From Planctomycetota bacterium (GTDB lineage: Bacteria; Planctomycetota; UBA1135; GCA-002686595), in contig JAPKBY010000077.1 in NCBI GenBank assembly GCA_028823185.1, positions 1-7,400 on the forward strand: a stretch of DNA of 7,400 bases, written 5' to 3'. The notes beneath the pieces are model-generated. The model saw only the letters and a list, made by a program, of their open reading frames with translations. It did no database searches and had not been told where the DNA came from. The position numbers and the translations under genes were made by a program. Below are positions 6,863-7,400 of the stretch, in pieces; the stretch's first letter is position 1, and each line of letters begins with the position of its first letter.

Positions 6863-6891
6863 ACATTGCAAGGCTTTGGCCGGAGTGTCAA
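6863..6891 (-). promoter_or_regulatory. likely sigma-70-type promoter of tRNA-Ala
   Basis: On the minus strand a perfect TTGACA (6891-6886) is followed after 17 bases by CAATGT (6868-6863), a poor -10 box that still keeps the important second-position A and last T. The predicted start near 6856 gives a leader of about 37 bases before the tRNA. The bases after the -10 are GC-rich (CACACCCC), as in stable-RNA promoters under stringent control. The perfect -35 and its placement are the main support; the -10 is the weakness. Confidence 0.5.
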
Positions 6892-6970
6892 GAGGTGAAG
6901 AGGAGAGAGGAGAAATCCTGGCAATCTCCGCTATCCTCTTGGGCGACAATCATGGCCATCATCGGTCTCT

Positions 6971-6974
6971 GGAG
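6971..6974 (+). promoter_or_regulatory. ribosome binding site deciding the leuS TTG start
   Basis: GGAG lies five bases before TTG 6980. The leuS frame is open upstream only to the stop at 6896-6898 and contains no ATG, GTG or other TTG in that stretch, so this TTG is the only reasonable start. It also gives the expected family N-terminus. Confidence 0.75.
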
Positions 6975-6979
6975 ACACA

Positions 6980-7400
6980 TTGAGTAACGCGTACGAACCT
7001 CGAAAAATTGAACACCGCTGGCAGTCTCATTGGGAGGACCAGGGGACCTTCAGGGCCCCGAACCCTGGCGATCAAGACTTCGACGCCTCGCAGGCGAAAT
7101 TCTATGTCCTAGACATGTTCCCTTTTCCCTCTGGAGCTGGCCTGCATGTGGGCCATCCCATGGGGTATATCGGGAGCGATATCGTGGCGCGACGCAAACG
7201 CATGCAGGGCTTCAACGTCTTGCATCCGATGGGCTTTGATGCCTTCGGCTTGCCTGCAGAGCAATATGCCATTGAGACCGGTGTGCACCCCGGTGATTTC
7301 ACCCGCGCCAACATCGACACCTTCCGGCGTCAACTCCGGATGATCGGGCTCTCTTATGACTGGGATCGAGAGCTCGCCACCTGTGATCCGGAATTCTACA
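6980..7400 (+). CDS. leuS: leucyl-tRNA synthetase, N-terminal part (cut by window edge)
   Basis: The first 140 codons of a class I synthetase that charges tRNA-Leu. The N-terminus SNAYEPRKIEHRWQSHWED is typical of bacterial LeuRS. It is followed by FYVLDMFPFPSGAGLHVGHP with the class I HIGH-type signature HVGH (56-59), then NVLHPMGFDAFGLPAEQYAI (79-98) and LSYDWDRELATCDPEFY (124-140), all strongly conserved. The remaining 700 or so residues (editing domain, KMSKS loop, anticodon domain) lie beyond the edge. The start codon is TTG with a GGAG site. The stops of two short upstream frames (TGA 6981-6983, TAA 6985-6987) overlap this start. No clear promoter is visible in the 160-base divergent spacer shared with tRNA-Ala, which also carries a purine tract rich in GAGG and AGGAG words (about 6890-6915). 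Confidence 0.97.
   Translation, partial: MSNAYEPRKIEHRWQSHWEDQGTFRAPNPGDQDFDASQAKFYVLDMFPFPSGAGLHVGHPMGYIGSDIVARRKRMQGFNVLHPMGFDAFGLPAEQYAIETGVHPGDFTRANIDTFRRQLRMIGLSYDWDRELATCDPEFY

Noticed and set aside
6641..6949. Minus-strand frames of 102 and 78 residues across tRNA-Ala
   Set aside because: They read through a functional tRNA and its terminator hairpin; the apparent peptide is translated tRNA sequence, a frequent misannotation.
1..7400. A novel defence, mobile or biosynthetic system
   Set aside because: Every sizeable stretch is explained by well-known housekeeping genes. No transposase, integrase, toxin, nuclease, repeat array or unknown large protein was seen.

Overview
This window is a compact housekeeping stretch of a Gram-negative (outer-membrane-bearing) bacterium. 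It has five complete protein genes, one gene cut by the right edge, a probable sliver of one at the left edge, and one tRNA gene. Base composition is GC-rich by eye, coding density is very high, and spacers within gene blocks run from overlaps to about 20 bases. A LolD-type ATPase with a LolC/LolE-type permease implies lipoprotein sorting to an outer membrane, and DXS implies isoprenoid synthesis by the MEP pathway. Several protein signatures (DXS HQCYPHK and the GHAGTSIS region, NAD kinase GSTAHSLAAGGPI, LeuRS YVLDMFPFPSGAGLHVGHP, and the long periplasmic part of the permease) remind me most of Planctomycetota. That placement rests on memory of family sequences and is only a moderate-confidence inference.

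Layout. Left block, + strand: the possible last codons of an unidentified gene (to 70) overlap the start of dxs by ATGA; dxs (67-2001) is followed after 20 bases by the NAD kinase gene nadK (2022-2975). Middle block, - strand, convergent with the first and only 22 bases away: lysS (6595-5108), then a LolC/E-family permease (5104-3713) 3 bases later, then lolD (3720-2998) overlapping the permease by 8 bases. This reads as one operon lysS - permease - lolD. Right block: a tRNA-Ala(GGC) gene on the - strand (6819-6744) with its own likely promoter and a strong terminator hairpin, and the divergent leuS gene (TTG start at 6980), which leaves the window after 140 codons.

How the parts work together: dxs makes DXP, the entry metabolite of the MEP pathway, and NAD kinase makes NADP(H), which the next MEP enzyme (DXR) consumes. 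The permease and LolD should form one lipoprotein-release ABC transporter. lysS, tRNA-Ala and leuS form a small translation cluster. Nothing in the window looks like a mobile element, CRISPR array, defence island or biosynthetic cluster, and I did not find a new biological system. The points most worth a second look are small: departures from consensus at cofactor-site motifs in DXS, a single enlarged LolC/E permease, and two short ORFs whose stops overlap the unusual TTG start of leuS.
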